The translations under genes and the position numbers were made by a program. This document shows, one piece after another, positions 32,382 through 44,983 of a stretch of DNA of 64,000 nt. Source of the stretch: CAVVYW01 sp963752605 (lineage in GTDB: Bacteria > Actinomycetota > Thermoleophilia > Solirubrobacterales > 70-9); the NCBI GenBank assembly GCA_963752605.1, contig CAVVYW010000005.1, forward strand, positions 1,054,001 to 1,118,000, given 5' to 3'. The notes under the pieces were generated by a model, which saw only the letters and a program-made list of their open reading frames with translations, ran no database searches and was not told the origin of the DNA. The stretch's first letter is position 1, and each line of letters opens with the position of its first letter.

Positions 32382-33665
32382 TCAGTCGGATCCGACCCGA
32401 AGGCAGTAGCCGTACGCGGTCAGGAGATCCGGCTTGTCCCCGAGATACCCGAAGTCCCCGGCCGGCCAGGCGCTGTACTTCGTCAACTCGGGAGCCTCGA
32501 CGAGGTATCCGTAGCCCGAGGCGGACCAGGTCTGCGTGGCGAGGTTGACTGCGCCACCCGCGAAAAACGTCTGCCGGGAGCCCCCGAAGCTGAAGCCCCC
32601 CGAGCCCATCGCGTAACCCGCCGGGCAGGAGGGGGTGGTGGCCGTGGCCGCCTGCCCGCGCGGAACCGAGGCGGTCGTGGAGACCTCGGTGATCAGCGGC
32701 ACACTGCTCCTCGCGCAGTAGGCGATCGCGACCAGCTCGCCGCCGTCATGCCCGGCTGCTGCGCCTGACACCCGCCAGGTGCGCGGCCCGATCGCGCGTG
32801 ACTCGGTTGCGAAGTTGCCGCCGAACGTCAGCCACGGAGTCGAGAAGTTGGTTCGCTGGTACCCGCCGGCGAATAGGTACTCGCCTGGCGGGCAGCTAAC
32901 GGTCGTGCTGTTGGTCTCGTTCTTCCGGACGAACACGGTCCGGTGGGGGGAGCTCGACGGGACGAGGCCGCGGCCGCAGATCGCCTGGATGCTGACGTGA
33001 CGGGGCATTGTGTGTTCCGGGCTCGGGTCGATTCCTATGGCGGTGATGTGGTAGGCCCGTTGGACCCCGAGCCGCTCGTAGGACTGCGGGTAGATGCTCT
33101 CGCCGTCGTCGCCGATCCCGGGACTGACCGACATCCCACCGCCCAGCGGGTACTTCCCCTGCGGGCACTCCACCACGAGTCGCTGGGCCTTGTTCGGGCT
33201 GACGAACCGGTATCTCTTCGAGATCACCGACAGGTCCCTGAGAGGCCCGCGGCCGCCGCTCTGATTCTCCGAGACCTCTGGAACCTTCCTCCCCAGCACG
33301 TAGACCTCCCCGCCCGCGGTGTTGAGAACGAAGGTCCGGTCCCTGGCACGGAGGGCCATGCGGACGCGGTTGCAGTGGGCGTTCTGTTCGATCACGTAGA
33401 CCGTGTTGCGGAGGGGGAGCGACTCGAAGTCCGGCGCGACCGCGGCGTTCGGGTTTCCCCAGCGATCGATCTTGGTGGCCAGGGCGTTGGGAGGCAGATA
33501 GCAGCCGTCATCGCTCGCGGCCCGCACCCCGCCGATCACCTTGAACGCGTCCTCCAGCTTCCGGCTCGGCGCGTTGTAGCCGCCGGCGCGGACGGCGAAC
33601 GCCTCGGCCGGGATGACCAGCATCCCGACGAGGAGCACGAGGAGAACGATCCGGCTCGGGATCAC
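32382..33665 (-). CDS. secreted protein with three repeated CPxG-GGG modules
   Basis: 427 residues. The signal peptide is IVLLVLLVGMLVIPAEAFA. About 130 residues of unclear fold follow, with Cys pairs. From residue 165 there are three related modules of 65-85 residues, each starting with a (V/S)CPxGxYxxGGG-like motif (VVECPQGKYPLGGG, TVSCPPGEYLFAGG, TPSCPAGYAMGSGG) and ending in an Ala/Ile-x-Ala-x-Cys strand (IQAICGRG, AIAYCARS, AYGYCLR). No catalytic motif is seen. Its ATG overlaps the FIST-protein stop as ATGA, so the two are co-expressed. Confidence 0.72.
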   Translation of the reverse strand: MIPSRIVLLVLLVGMLVIPAEAFAVRAGGYNAPSRKLEDAFKVIGGVRAASDDGCYLPPNALATKIDRWGNPNAAVAPDFESLPLRNTVYVIEQNAHCNRVRMALRARDRTFVLNTAGGEVYVLGRKVPEVSENQSGGRGPLRDLSVISKRYRFVSPNKAQRLVVECPQGKYPLGGGMSVSPGIGDDGESIYPQSYERLGVQRAYHITAIGIDPSPEHTMPRHVSIQAICGRGLVPSSSPHRTVFVRKNETNSTTVSCPPGEYLFAGGYQRTNFSTPWLTFGGNFATESRAIGPRTWRVSGAAAGHDGGELVAIAYCARSSVPLITEVSTTASVPRGQAATATTPSCPAGYAMGSGGFSFGGSRQTFFAGGAVNLATQTWSASGYGYLVEAPELTKYSAWPAGDFGYLGDKPDLLTAYGYCLRVGSD

Positions 33666-34849
33666 GAGGCCGGAAATACTGCCATCGTCGCGGTGAAGCC
33701 GTGGAGGAAGTTGCGGCCGCCGACCGGGCCGATCTCACCCGCGCAGAAGAACCCCGCGGACGGCGCCCCGAGCGAGTCCTCGATCGCGCCCGCGTCGTGG
33801 TCGGGGACCTCGAACATGTGCGAGCCGCGCCCGTTGCAGGTGAAGAGCAGGGCGCCGGCGGCACCATTCGAGCCGAGCGCCTGGGCCTGGTCGCGCAGCG
33901 CCTCGCGCAGGTCCTCGTCGGCGGAGGCGGCGTCGCGGACGTGGAGCCGGACCGTCTGGCCCACCCGGACGGACTGGCCGATCGCGATCGCTCCCGTGTC
34001 ACGGTCCGCCCCGACGATCGGTCGGACCAGGAAGTCGCCGCGCTGGTACTCGGGCCGGTTCTCGTCGATCACGATCCCGAGCAGGACGCCGCCGCTCGCC
34101 AGCTCCCGCTCGCCGTCGGGAAGTGCGGCGATCACCTCGCCGAGCCGCTCCATCGCCGGCTTGCTGGCCAGCTCCTCGATCAGGTTCGCCTCGGCGGCGG
34201 TCACCGTCATCTCGGGCCCGACCGGCACCGCGCCCTGGGAGACGCACGGCAGGACCTCCATGCCGGAGATGTGGGCGCCAACCGCTCCTCCGCTGTGCAC
34301 GTCACCGTCGCGCAGCAGGACGGTCCCGCCGGCGAACGAGGCGCTCGCGAGGCCCCCCAGCACCGGTGCGCCGGGACGGCTTCGCTCCATGGCATCCAGC
34401 ATCACCTCGGAGGGGAAGCTGTACGGATCGCAGAGGAGGATGAGCGCCTCGTCGGGTCTCCCGCCGTTGCCCCTGTCCTTCGGCTCGGCCAGCCCCTCGG
34501 GGACACCCAACAGCCGGAAGTCGTCCCCGTCGCGCTCGGCGGTCACATGCATCGTCGTCACCTCCGCACCGGGCAGCGACGCCGCCCAGACGACGACCCC
34601 CGGTCCCTCCTCGATCTCGTGACCGTCCGCCAGCGTCCCCCCCGCCCCGCAGCCCACCAGGCTGGCCGGCTCGAGCCGCTCCTGGACCTCGGAGAGCATC
34701 CACTTCGCCATCGGGAGGTGCGGGCCCGAGATGAAGACCACCGCGAGGTCGCATGGCGGCACCAGCCCTGCGCGGGCGGCTTCGGCTGCCTCCCCGGCGG
34801 CCTCGACCGTGTCGAACGACTCCGACGCTCCGACGGCCACGCGGTTCAT
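33662..34849 (-). CDS. FIST domain protein (FIST_N and FIST_C)
   Basis: 395 residues from ATG 34849. The N-terminal FIST domain (CDLAVVFISGPHLPMAKWMLSEVQERL, SLVGCGAGGTLADG, PVLGGLASASFAGGTVLLRDG) is joined to the C-terminal FIST domain (EYQRGDFLVRPIVGADRDTGAIAIG, ALLFTCNGRGSHMFEVPDHDAGAI, PSAGFFCAGEIGPVGGRNFLHGFTATMAVF). The family is thought to bind small ligands such as amino acids and often sits in signalling proteins; here it stands alone and appears cytoplasmic. Three bases separate it from prfB and it overlaps the next, secreted, protein gene. Confidence 0.9.
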   Translation of the reverse strand: MNRVAVGASESFDTVEAAGEAAEAARAGLVPPCDLAVVFISGPHLPMAKWMLSEVQERLEPASLVGCGAGGTLADGHEIEEGPGVVVWAASLPGAEVTTMHVTAERDGDDFRLLGVPEGLAEPKDRGNGGRPDEALILLCDPYSFPSEVMLDAMERSRPGAPVLGGLASASFAGGTVLLRDGDVHSGGAVGAHISGMEVLPCVSQGAVPVGPEMTVTAAEANLIEELASKPAMERLGEVIAALPDGERELASGGVLLGIVIDENRPEYQRGDFLVRPIVGADRDTGAIAIGQSVRVGQTVRLHVRDAASADEDLREALRDQAQALGSNGAAGALLFTCNGRGSHMFEVPDHDAGAIEDSLGAPSAGFFCAGEIGPVGGRNFLHGFTATMAVFPAS

Positions 34850-34851
34850 CG

Positions 34852-35980
34852 CTAGTCGGCTCCGGCGGGCGCCGAGCTGGCGATCTGGTTGAGGTACTCG
34901 CGCACGAAACCGTCGATGTCGCCGTCGAGCACCCGCTGGGCATCGCCGACCTCGTGGTTCGTGCGGTGGTCCTTGACGCGCTGATCGGGATGCAGGAAGT
35001 AGCTGCGGATCTGCGAGCCCCACTCCGCCGACTTCATCTCGCCGCGCTCCTTCGCGAGCTCCTCGGCCTGCTCGCGCTCCCTCAGCTCCAGCAGACGCGC
35101 CTTCAGCAGCTGCATCGCGACGTTCTTGTTCTGCGCCTGCGAGCGCTCGTTCTGGCACTGGACGACGATCCCGGTCGGCTCGTGGGTGATCCGCACCGCG
35201 GAGTCGGTCTTGTTGACGTGCTGGCCGCCGGCGCCCGAGGCCCGGTAGGTGTCCACACGGATGTCGCCCTCGTCGATCTCGACGTCCACGTCCCCCTCGA
35301 CCAGGGGAGCGACGTCCACCTGGGCGAAGCTGGTGTGGCGGCGCGCCGACGCATCGAAGGGGGAGATGCGGATCAGCCGGTGCACCCCACGTTCGGCGGC
35401 GAAGAGGCCGTAGGCGTTCTCGCCCCGCGCGATGAACGTCGCCGACTTCAGGCCCGCCTCCTCGCCGGGGGATGCCTCCTTCATCTCGACCTTGAACCCG
35501 CGGCGCTCGGCCCAGCGCAGGTACATGCGCAGGAGCATCTCGCCCCAGTCCTGGGAATCGGTGCCGCCCGCCCCGGCGTGGACGGTGACCACCGCGTCAC
35601 CGGCGTCGTAGGTGCCGGAGAAGAGGCGCTCCTCCTCCAACTCCTCGAGCCTGCGCTCGATCGAGGCGAGCTGGTTCGACAGCTCCGTCGCCATCTCCTC
35701 GTCGTCCGCGGCGAGCTCCGCAAGGTCGTCGAGTTCGGCTACGTCGGACTCGAGCTGCCTGAACCCCTCCAGACGCCGCTGCGCGCGCGAGTGCTTCGCC
35801 GAGATCTCGGCGGCCTTCGACTGATCGTCCCAGAAGCCCGGCCGCTGCATCTCGGCCTCGAGGGTCTCGACCTCTCCCTTCAGGGAAGCCGGGTCAAAGG
35901 TAATCCGCGAGCAGCTTCAGCTGTCCGCGGATTTCGGCAAGGCGCGCGGAGATTCCCTCCTTGGGGAGCGTCTCGGCCAT
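34852..35980 (-). CDS. prfB: peptide chain release factor 2, with programmed +1 frameshift
   Basis: RF2 reads UGA and UAA stop codons and releases the peptide. The GGQ motif (RASGAGGQHVNKTDSAVRI) and the RF2-type anticodon-like motif SPFD (RISPFDASARRHTSFA) are present. The first 28 codons from ATG 35980 (MAETLPKEGISARLAEIRGQ... ending LADYL) run into TGA at 35896-35894; the slippery CTT TGA C then shifts +1 into DPASLKGEVETLEAEMQRPGF. This is the classical autoregulation of RF2 supply. The site lies at 35893-35899. Confidence 0.96.
35893..35899 (-). promoter_or_regulatory. programmed +1 frameshift site CTT TGA C of prfB
   Basis: The heptamer CTTTGAC is identical to the core of the E. coli RF2 site. 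Here a strong internal Shine-Dalgarno sequence just upstream is not obvious (GCGGATTAC instead of AGGGGGTAT). Confidence 0.9.
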
Positions 35981-36001
35981 CGCCCCAAGGTTAGTCGGAA
36001 G

Positions 36002-36898
36002 CTAGGCGGCCGCCGGGGCCCTGGCGCCGATGATCCAGGTGGAGGCTGGGGCCCAGACGCCATCTGGGCCCTGGAACTCCGACAGGGCTTCCCGCAGCTC
36101 CTCGGCCAGCACCTGGCGAAGCTCATCCGCCGTCTCGGGGTTGAGCCGGATCAGCTCCGCCGCTGGGCCAATCGCCATGTTGAACCGGATCGCGTGCTCC
36201 AGGTCGTCGCCGATCTTGATCGGCAGGTCGCAGCGCTGGAAGGAGATCTCCTCGAATCCGGCGATCCCGAGCTGCTCGCTGACCGTGTCGGCGTTGGCCA
36301 TCGAGAACGGCCCGGGGCCGCAGGTCGCCACATCCGTCTCCTCAGGCTCATCCAGGTACTTGTCGACCACCTGCTCGGCCCGGTGCAGCCAGTCGTTGTC
36401 GAGCTTTCGGCGCCAGACGACCGCGCATAGCCGGCCTCCAGGCGCCATGGCATCGCGGACGTTGCGAAACGCCTGCACGGGATTGGCGAAGAACATCGTC
36501 CCGATCCGCGAGAAGACGTAGTCAAAGGGGCCGGGCAGGCTCATCACCTGAGCGTCCCCCACGAGGAACTCGGCGTTCTCCACCCCCGCCTCGTCGGCCT
36601 CCTTGATGGAGGCCTCGATAAAGGGCTCGGCGACATCGATCCCCAGGGCGCTTCCCTCGGCTCCGACCAGGGCCGCGAGCTGCCGCGTCGTGTCGCCGAA
36701 TCCGCAGCCGATGTCGAGCACTCGTTCTCCCGGGGCCGGTGGGCGAACCCTCATCGCAAGCTCACCGTGCGCCGCGGGGCCGTCGACGATCAGGCCGCGG
36801 TACTCGACGTAGACGTCGAAGAGGACGCCGCTCCAGGCCTCCGTCGCCTCCTCGTTCGCGGGCGCGATCGCCGTTTCGGGCCGAGCGGCGGATTCCAT
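36002..36898 (-). CDS. SAM-dependent methyltransferase, class I
   Basis: 298 residues. The SAM-binding motif VLDIGCGFGDTTRQLA is canonical, followed by GIDVAEPFIEASIKEA (motif II), EFLVGDAQVMSLPGPFDYVFSRIGTMFF and MAPGGRLCAVVW. It resembles UbiE/Coq5-like small-molecule methyltransferases, but the substrate is unknown. Start chosen at ATG 36898 (MESAARPE), where a GGCGGA site lies just upstream; the frame extends further with shadow-like sequence. It lies 22 bases before prfB and could be co-transcribed with it. Confidence 0.9.
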   Translation of the reverse strand: MESAARPETAIAPANEEATEAWSGVLFDVYVEYRGLIVDGPAAHGELAMRVRPPAPGERVLDIGCGFGDTTRQLAALVGAEGSALGIDVAEPFIEASIKEADEAGVENAEFLVGDAQVMSLPGPFDYVFSRIGTMFFANPVQAFRNVRDAMAPGGRLCAVVWRRKLDNDWLHRAEQVVDKYLDEPEETDVATCGPGPFSMANADTVSEQLGIAGFEEISFQRCDLPIKIGDDLEHAIRFNMAIGPAAELIRLNPETADELRQVLAEELREALSEFQGPDGVWAPASTWIIGARAPAAA

Positions 36899-36927
36899 TC
36901 CGCCCTGGATCTTATGGCGCTGGGACA

Positions 36928-37794
36928 ATGCCGCCCGTGCGGAGCCTCTCAATTCTCGTCGCAGTGGCGTTGCTCGCAGCGGCGCCGGAGGCGGGCGCGC
37001 CAACACCCGTCCCCCGCGCGAGTGGGCCGAGCGCCTACGAGGCGGCGCTCCATATCTCAGGGAAGATCGGCTCGCGGCCGGCGGGGGGCCGCAAAGAGCG
37101 GCGCGCCCACAACTACGTCGCCGAGCAGTTCCGCGCCGCCGGGCTCACCGTCGGTATCAGCGGGTTCCGTGTGCCGGGCCGCGGCCGCTCGCGTAACGTG
37201 ATCGGGCGACTGGACACCGCCGCGGATTGCCTGCAGATCCTGATGGCGCACACCGACAGCGTCCCTCCGGGACTCGGCGCCAACGACAACGCGTCGGGCG
37301 TCGGGGTGCTGGTGGCCCTGGCTCCGAAGGTGTCGGCGCTCAAGCCTGGGTGCGACGTATGGCTTGTCGCCACCGGCGCCGAGGAGCGGGTGGTGATCGG
37401 CACCGGCTACCACGTCGGAGCGGCCGCGCTCGTCAAGACCGTCCAGGCGGAGAACCGCGGGGGCAACCTCCGCTTTGCCCTCTCCGTGGACATGGTCGGG
37501 CGCGGGAAGCGGTTCACGATCCGCTCGCCCGAGCCCTCGACCCGCCCGGGGGTGGAGGGAGAGATCCTCTCCGCGGCGCAGCGCGCCGGCGTGCCCGTGA
37601 GCTGGGGCCGCGACTCCGGCCAGGGCAACTCCGACCACCGCGAGTTCGAGCTGGCGGGGCTGCCCGGCGCGGTGATCGAGGTCTGGCAGGGGCGCGACGC
37701 CTGTCACCACGAGGGCTGCGACCGGCCCGGGCGCCTGCAGAAGCCGGCGCTCACGCGCGTCCAGCGCGTGCTCGAGAGCTTGCTTTCCGGCTGA
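36928..37794 (+). CDS. exported M28-family metallopeptidase
   Basis: 288 residues from ATG 36928. Signal peptide: VRSLSILVAVALLAAAPEAGA. M28 features: ILMAHTDSVPPGLGANDNASGVGVLVAL (first zinc His and bridging Asp), LVATGAEERVVIGTGYHVG (catalytic Glu, zinc Glu), SVDMVGRG (Asp ligand) and QGNSDHREFELAGLPGAVIEV (C-terminal His). It is probably an aminopeptidase active outside the membrane. Two Cys near the C-terminus (DACHHEGC) could form a disulfide. A cupredoxin gene follows at 59 bases. Confidence 0.88.
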   Translation: MPPVRSLSILVAVALLAAAPEAGAPTPVPRASGPSAYEAALHISGKIGSRPAGGRKERRAHNYVAEQFRAAGLTVGISGFRVPGRGRSRNVIGRLDTAADCLQILMAHTDSVPPGLGANDNASGVGVLVALAPKVSALKPGCDVWLVATGAEERVVIGTGYHVGAAALVKTVQAENRGGNLRFALSVDMVGRGKRFTIRSPEPSTRPGVEGEILSAAQRAGVPVSWGRDSGQGNSDHREFELAGLPGAVIEVWQGRDACHHEGCDRPGRLQKPALTRVQRVLESLLSG

Positions 37795-37853
37795 GCTTGC
37801 GCCGAGAGGCCGACGCGGTAGGATCGCGATCGCCAGTCGAGGGAAGGAGAACC

Positions 37854-38207
37854 ATGAAGGTCAAAGCTTCAGTGCTCGGGGTCGCCGCAATCGGGGTGAT
37901 GGCGCTGATCGGAGCGAACTCCACCGCCGGCGCGGATCCGCAGGCGCAGGCCGCCGTCGTGAAAAAGGTCAGCATGGGGGACAACTTCTTCAGCCCCGTG
38001 AAGGCGAGGGTGGCCCCCGGCGACAAGGTGAAGTGGACCAACAACGGGAAGGTCAACCACAACGTCACTTTCCCGAACGGCTTCGCCAGCGGCAACCTCG
38101 CGCCGGGGGAGAGCACCGTGCGCAAGTTCAACCGCGCCGGGAAGTTCCCCTACAGCTGCACGCTCCACCCGGGGATGAACGGCAAGGTCAAGGTAGTCGC
38201 GGGCTAG
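37854..38207 (+). CDS. exported cupredoxin (plastocyanin-like blue copper protein)
   Basis: 117 residues. Signal peptide: SVLGVAAIGVMALIGANSTAGA. The copper ligands are all present: His in VNHNVTF, then Cys, His and Met in YSCTLHPGMNG. The strand pattern (NFFSPVKARVAPGDKVKWTN, LAPGESTVRKFNRAGKFPYSC) is that of a small periplasmic-type electron carrier or copper-binding protein. A GGAAGGAG site precedes the ATG. No oxidase gene is adjacent, so the redox partner is unknown. Confidence 0.93.
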   Translation: MKVKASVLGVAAIGVMALIGANSTAGADPQAQAAVVKKVSMGDNFFSPVKARVAPGDKVKWTNNGKVNHNVTFPNGFASGNLAPGESTVRKFNRAGKFPYSCTLHPGMNGKVKVVAG

Positions 38208-38219
38208 CGCTGCGCGGGG

Positions 38220-41087
<2,868 letters not shown>

Positions 41088-41118
41088 GGGGTGAGCGTAG
41101 CAATGGGTCGATACCCGG

Positions 41119-41213
41119 CTTCGCCATCAGATCGCGGCCACAAGCGGCCGCCCGTCACAAGTCGCTCGGGCTTACGCCCTCGCTCCGAAGTACAGCGGCC
41201 TGGTGGCCGCTAG
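41119..41213. repeat. dispersed ~95-base structured repeat, copy A
   Basis: It shares about 85% identity with 43332-43427 (both strands, same orientation). Shared pieces include CGAAGTACAGCGGCCTGG and TCGCGGC, and each copy can fold into three GC-rich hairpins. It ends at the TAG stop of hpf (minus strand) and precedes secA. Confidence 0.75.
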
Positions 41214-41557
41214 GCGGGGCGCCCTCGCATCCGCGAGACCATCTGGCGAGTGCGATGCCGCTTGCGGCGCTTCTCGCGGTGCTTCTTCACCTGCCGCCGG
41301 ATGTCCTCCGCCAGCTCGTGGATCGAGTGGAGCATGTCCGGCGAGGCCTCGGTGGCCCGCAGGGTGATCCCCTTCAGGCCAAGCGTCGCCTCGGCGACCA
41401 TCCGGTCGGCGATCCGCGGATTCCTCTCCTCGCGCAGCTTGACGTCGAGGGTCGCCTGATCGGCGACCTGCTTGCCGACGCGAGCGAAGCGCTTCGTGAT
41501 CGCCTCGCGCAACTCCTCCGTCACCTCGACGTTCCTGCCTCGGACTTCGACTCTCAT
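41210..41557 (-). CDS. hpf: ribosome hibernation-promoting factor, short form (HPF/RaiA family)
   Basis: 115 residues. The N-terminal 95 residues are the HPF fold: MRVEVRGRNVEVTEELREAI, then LDVKLREERNPRIADRMVAEATL and LHSIHELAEDIRRQVKKH. It should bind the 30S subunit and protect idle ribosomes. Most actinobacteria have a long HPF with a dimerisation domain; here only an Arg-rich tail (REKRRKRHRTRQMVSRMRGRPA) follows. GGAAGGAGG precedes the ATG, and a promoter is proposed 34 bases upstream of the start. Confidence 0.9.
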   Translation of the reverse strand: MRVEVRGRNVEVTEELREAITKRFARVGKQVADQATLDVKLREERNPRIADRMVAEATLGLKGITLRATEASPDMLHSIHELAEDIRRQVKKHREKRRKRHRTRQMVSRMRGRPA

Positions 41558-41590
41558 CTCGTCCTCCTTCCGTGGTGGCGGGGGTACCGG

Positions 41591-41619
41591 ATGGTACGCC
41601 GACTGCCGCCCTGCGGCAA
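41591..41619 (-). promoter_or_regulatory. putative sigma-70 promoter of hpf
   Basis: Minus strand TTGCCG and TACCAT with a 17-base spacer. The spacer and -35 box also form a TGCCGC/GCGGCA hairpin followed on the plus strand by a T5 run (41604-41625), which could act as a plus-strand terminator. Confidence 0.45.
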
Positions 41620-41626
41620 GTTTTTC

Positions 41627-42256
41627 TCACCTCACCCTGGCCAGGGTGAGCGCGACGACCCGCACGCAGCCGGCGGCGCGAAGCGCCCGGGCGCAGGCGC
41701 CCAGGGTGGCGCCCGTCGTGTGGACGTCGTCCACCAGCAGCGCCTCGGCCGGCACCGCGGCCGTGGTCCAGACCCGCGGCGGGTCGGCGAGCCGCTCCAC
41801 GCGGGGTCGGCCGACCTGCCGGCCGCCTCCATCCCGCCGCAGGCACGGCCGGTAGGGCAGGTCCGTCTGCCCGGCGAGCGCGAGCGCGATCTCCTCGGCC
41901 GGGTCGAACCCGCGCCGGCGCCAGCGCCAGCTCGCGGCCGGAACCGGAACGACCGGGCCACGCAGCTCTACTTCCGGGCACGCCCGCGCGATCGCACGAG
42001 CCGCTACCTCGGCGAGGGCCAGCCGCCGCCCGAATTTGAGCCCGTGAGCGACCGCGCGCGTCACGCCCTCGAATTCGCTCACCGCCACGGCCAGGTCCAC
42101 ATCGGGCGGACCGGGCTCCACGATCGGAATTGCCGCGGCGAGCTCCCGCTCGCAGGCCGGGCAGACGGTGGCGGCCACAGCGCAGGGCAGCCCGCAGGCG
42201 GCACATCGGGGCGGCGCCGCCAAGCTCGCGATTCCTTGCACCAGGCTCCGTGGCAA
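41627..42256 (-). CDS. ComF-family phosphoribosyltransferase-like protein
   Basis: 209 residues. A zinc-ribbon-like N-terminus (CAACGLPC...CPACERE) and a C-terminal PRPP-binding motif ALLVDDVHTTGATL define the ComF family, linked to DNA uptake in competent bacteria. The middle part VVPVPAASWRWRRRGFDPAEEIALALA is also conserved. No other competence genes are recognised nearby apart from the ComEA-like helix-hairpin-helix at 7.8 kb, which is probably not secreted. The start is TTG 42256 or GTG 42241. Confidence 0.88.
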   Translation of the reverse strand: MPRSLVQGIASLAAPPRCAACGLPCAVAATVCPACERELAAAIPIVEPGPPDVDLAVAVSEFEGVTRAVAHGLKFGRRLALAEVAARAIARACPEVELRGPVVPVPAASWRWRRRGFDPAEEIALALAGQTDLPYRPCLRRDGGGRQVGRPRVERLADPPRVWTTAAVPAEALLVDDVHTTGATLGACARALRAAGCVRVVALTLARVR

Positions 42257-42324
42257 GCGCCGATCATCGGACCGGAGATGTGTCGGGTGGCGCGCTGAGC
42301 GTCAGACTTCCCGCGCCCAGAGGC

Positions 42325-43311
42325 TCAGTCGAGCCGGTTATCGGCGCCCGGGCCGTAGAGCCCGCCCTCGGCCCGCGTGCCCGCCCCGACCTCGGCGCCG
42401 GACAGAAGCACGACCTCCCGGAGGCTCGCGCCATCTCCCAGCCTGCAGCCGTCGCCCACCACGACAGGGCCGTCCAAGCTCGCCCCCTCGCCGATCTCCA
42501 CGCCCGAGCCGACGAGCACCTGCTCGTCGACCATCTCCCCCGTGGGCTCCACTGCAACCTCGCCCCGCAGGGCCGAGAAGTTGCCCTGGACGAAGTCGGG
42601 GATGGACCCGATGTCGTCCCAATAGGCATCGATCTCGTGCGCGTGGAAGGGAACGTCGTTCTCGAGCAGGGCGGGGAACACGTCCATCGCCCAGTCCACG
42701 AAGCCCGGCGGCTGGTCATCGTCGCTCGCCGGGCTCTTGTGGTCCTCCTGCGGGAAGTAGTCGAAGATCTCCGAACGGAACATGTAGATGCCGCAGTTGG
42801 CGAGATCGGAGAGAGCCTCCGCGGGATCGGGCTTCTCCTGGAAGCCCTGGATGCGCCCGTCCTCGCCGGTGATCACGACGCCGAACTGCGTGGTGTCCTC
42901 GACGCGCTTGGTCGAGAGCGTCGCGATCCCATCGTTCGACTCGTGCGCATCGCGGAGGGCGGTCAGGTTCACGTCGGTGAGGGCGTCACCGGAGATCACC
43001 AGGAACGAGTCGCCGCCCTCGGTGAGGAAGTCCCGGGCCCTGCCGACACCGCCGGCGGTGCCGAGCGGCTCGGGCTCCTCGCTGTAGGTCACCTCGAGGC
43101 CCACGGCGGAGCCGTCGCCCAGGGCATCGCGGATCTGCTCCGGCAGCCAGGAGACGTTGACGACGACCTCCTCGAAGCCGTGCTGGGAGAGGAGCCTGCC
43201 GATGTGAACGATCAGCGGCCGGTTCAGGACCGGCGCGACCGGCTTCGGCATCAGGTTCGTCAGCGGCCGCAGCCGCGTGCCGAGGCCCGCCGCCATGATC
43301 ATCGCGCGCAT
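42325..43311 (-). CDS. nucleotidyltransferase of the mannose-1-phosphate guanylyltransferase/glucose-1-phosphate type
   Basis: 328 residues. The N-terminal nucleotidyltransferase signature MIMAAGLGTRLRPLTNLMPKP with LNRPLIVH, and the metal-site Asp in FLVISGDALTDVNL are canonical. A left-handed beta-helix hexapeptide region is at the C-terminus (VLVGSGVEIGEGASLDGPVVVGDG...). It makes an NDP-sugar for cell-surface polysaccharide, GDP-mannose or dTDP/UDP-glucose; the base cannot be decided from sequence alone. A relative is encoded at 46483-47445. It lies downstream of ahcY, with repeat copy B between them. Confidence 0.88.
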   Translation of the reverse strand: MRAMIMAAGLGTRLRPLTNLMPKPVAPVLNRPLIVHIGRLLSQHGFEEVVVNVSWLPEQIRDALGDGSAVGLEVTYSEEPEPLGTAGGVGRARDFLTEGGDSFLVISGDALTDVNLTALRDAHESNDGIATLSTKRVEDTTQFGVVITGEDGRIQGFQEKPDPAEALSDLANCGIYMFRSEIFDYFPQEDHKSPASDDDQPPGFVDWAMDVFPALLENDVPFHAHEIDAYWDDIGSIPDFVQGNFSALRGEVAVEPTGEMVDEQVLVGSGVEIGEGASLDGPVVVGDGCRLGDGASLREVVLLSGAEVGAGTRAEGGLYGPGADNRLD

Positions 43312-43331
43312 CAGCGGATGACCCTATCCAG

Positions 43332-43423
43332 CTTCGCCAACAGGTCGCGGCTGCGAGCGGCCGCCCCACATGAGTCGCTACGGGCTTCGCCCTTTGCTCC
43401 GAAGTACAGCGGCCTGGCAGCCG

Positions 43424-43427
<4 letters not shown>
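43332..43427. repeat. dispersed ~95-base structured repeat, copy B
   Basis: See copy A at 41119-41213. It ends at the TAG stop of ahcY (minus strand) and precedes the nucleotidyltransferase gene. Differences from copy A fall partly in stems and keep pairing (for example GCGGCC/GGCCGC versus GCGGCT/GGCCGC). Confidence 0.75.
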
Positions 43428-44906
<1,479 letters not shown>

Positions 44907-44983
44907 CTGGTCCTTTCGCGGTCGGGAAACGGAGGGGAAAGGCTACAGGCGATCTCCGGGCGGCCGGTTACCGTGAATGCAGG

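Noticed and set aside
34852..35980. prfB break as a sequencing error
   Set aside because: The break is exactly CTT TGA C after 28 codons, the known RF2 programmed site.
41604..41627. Plus-strand intrinsic terminator (TGCCGC-CCT-GCGGCA then T5)
   Set aside because: No plus-strand gene ends there; the same bases form a good minus-strand hpf promoter, so I list the promoter and only mention the hairpin.
44907..44983. S-adenosylhomocysteine riboswitch before ahcY
   Set aside because: The leader is short and I do not see the conserved SAH aptamer core.
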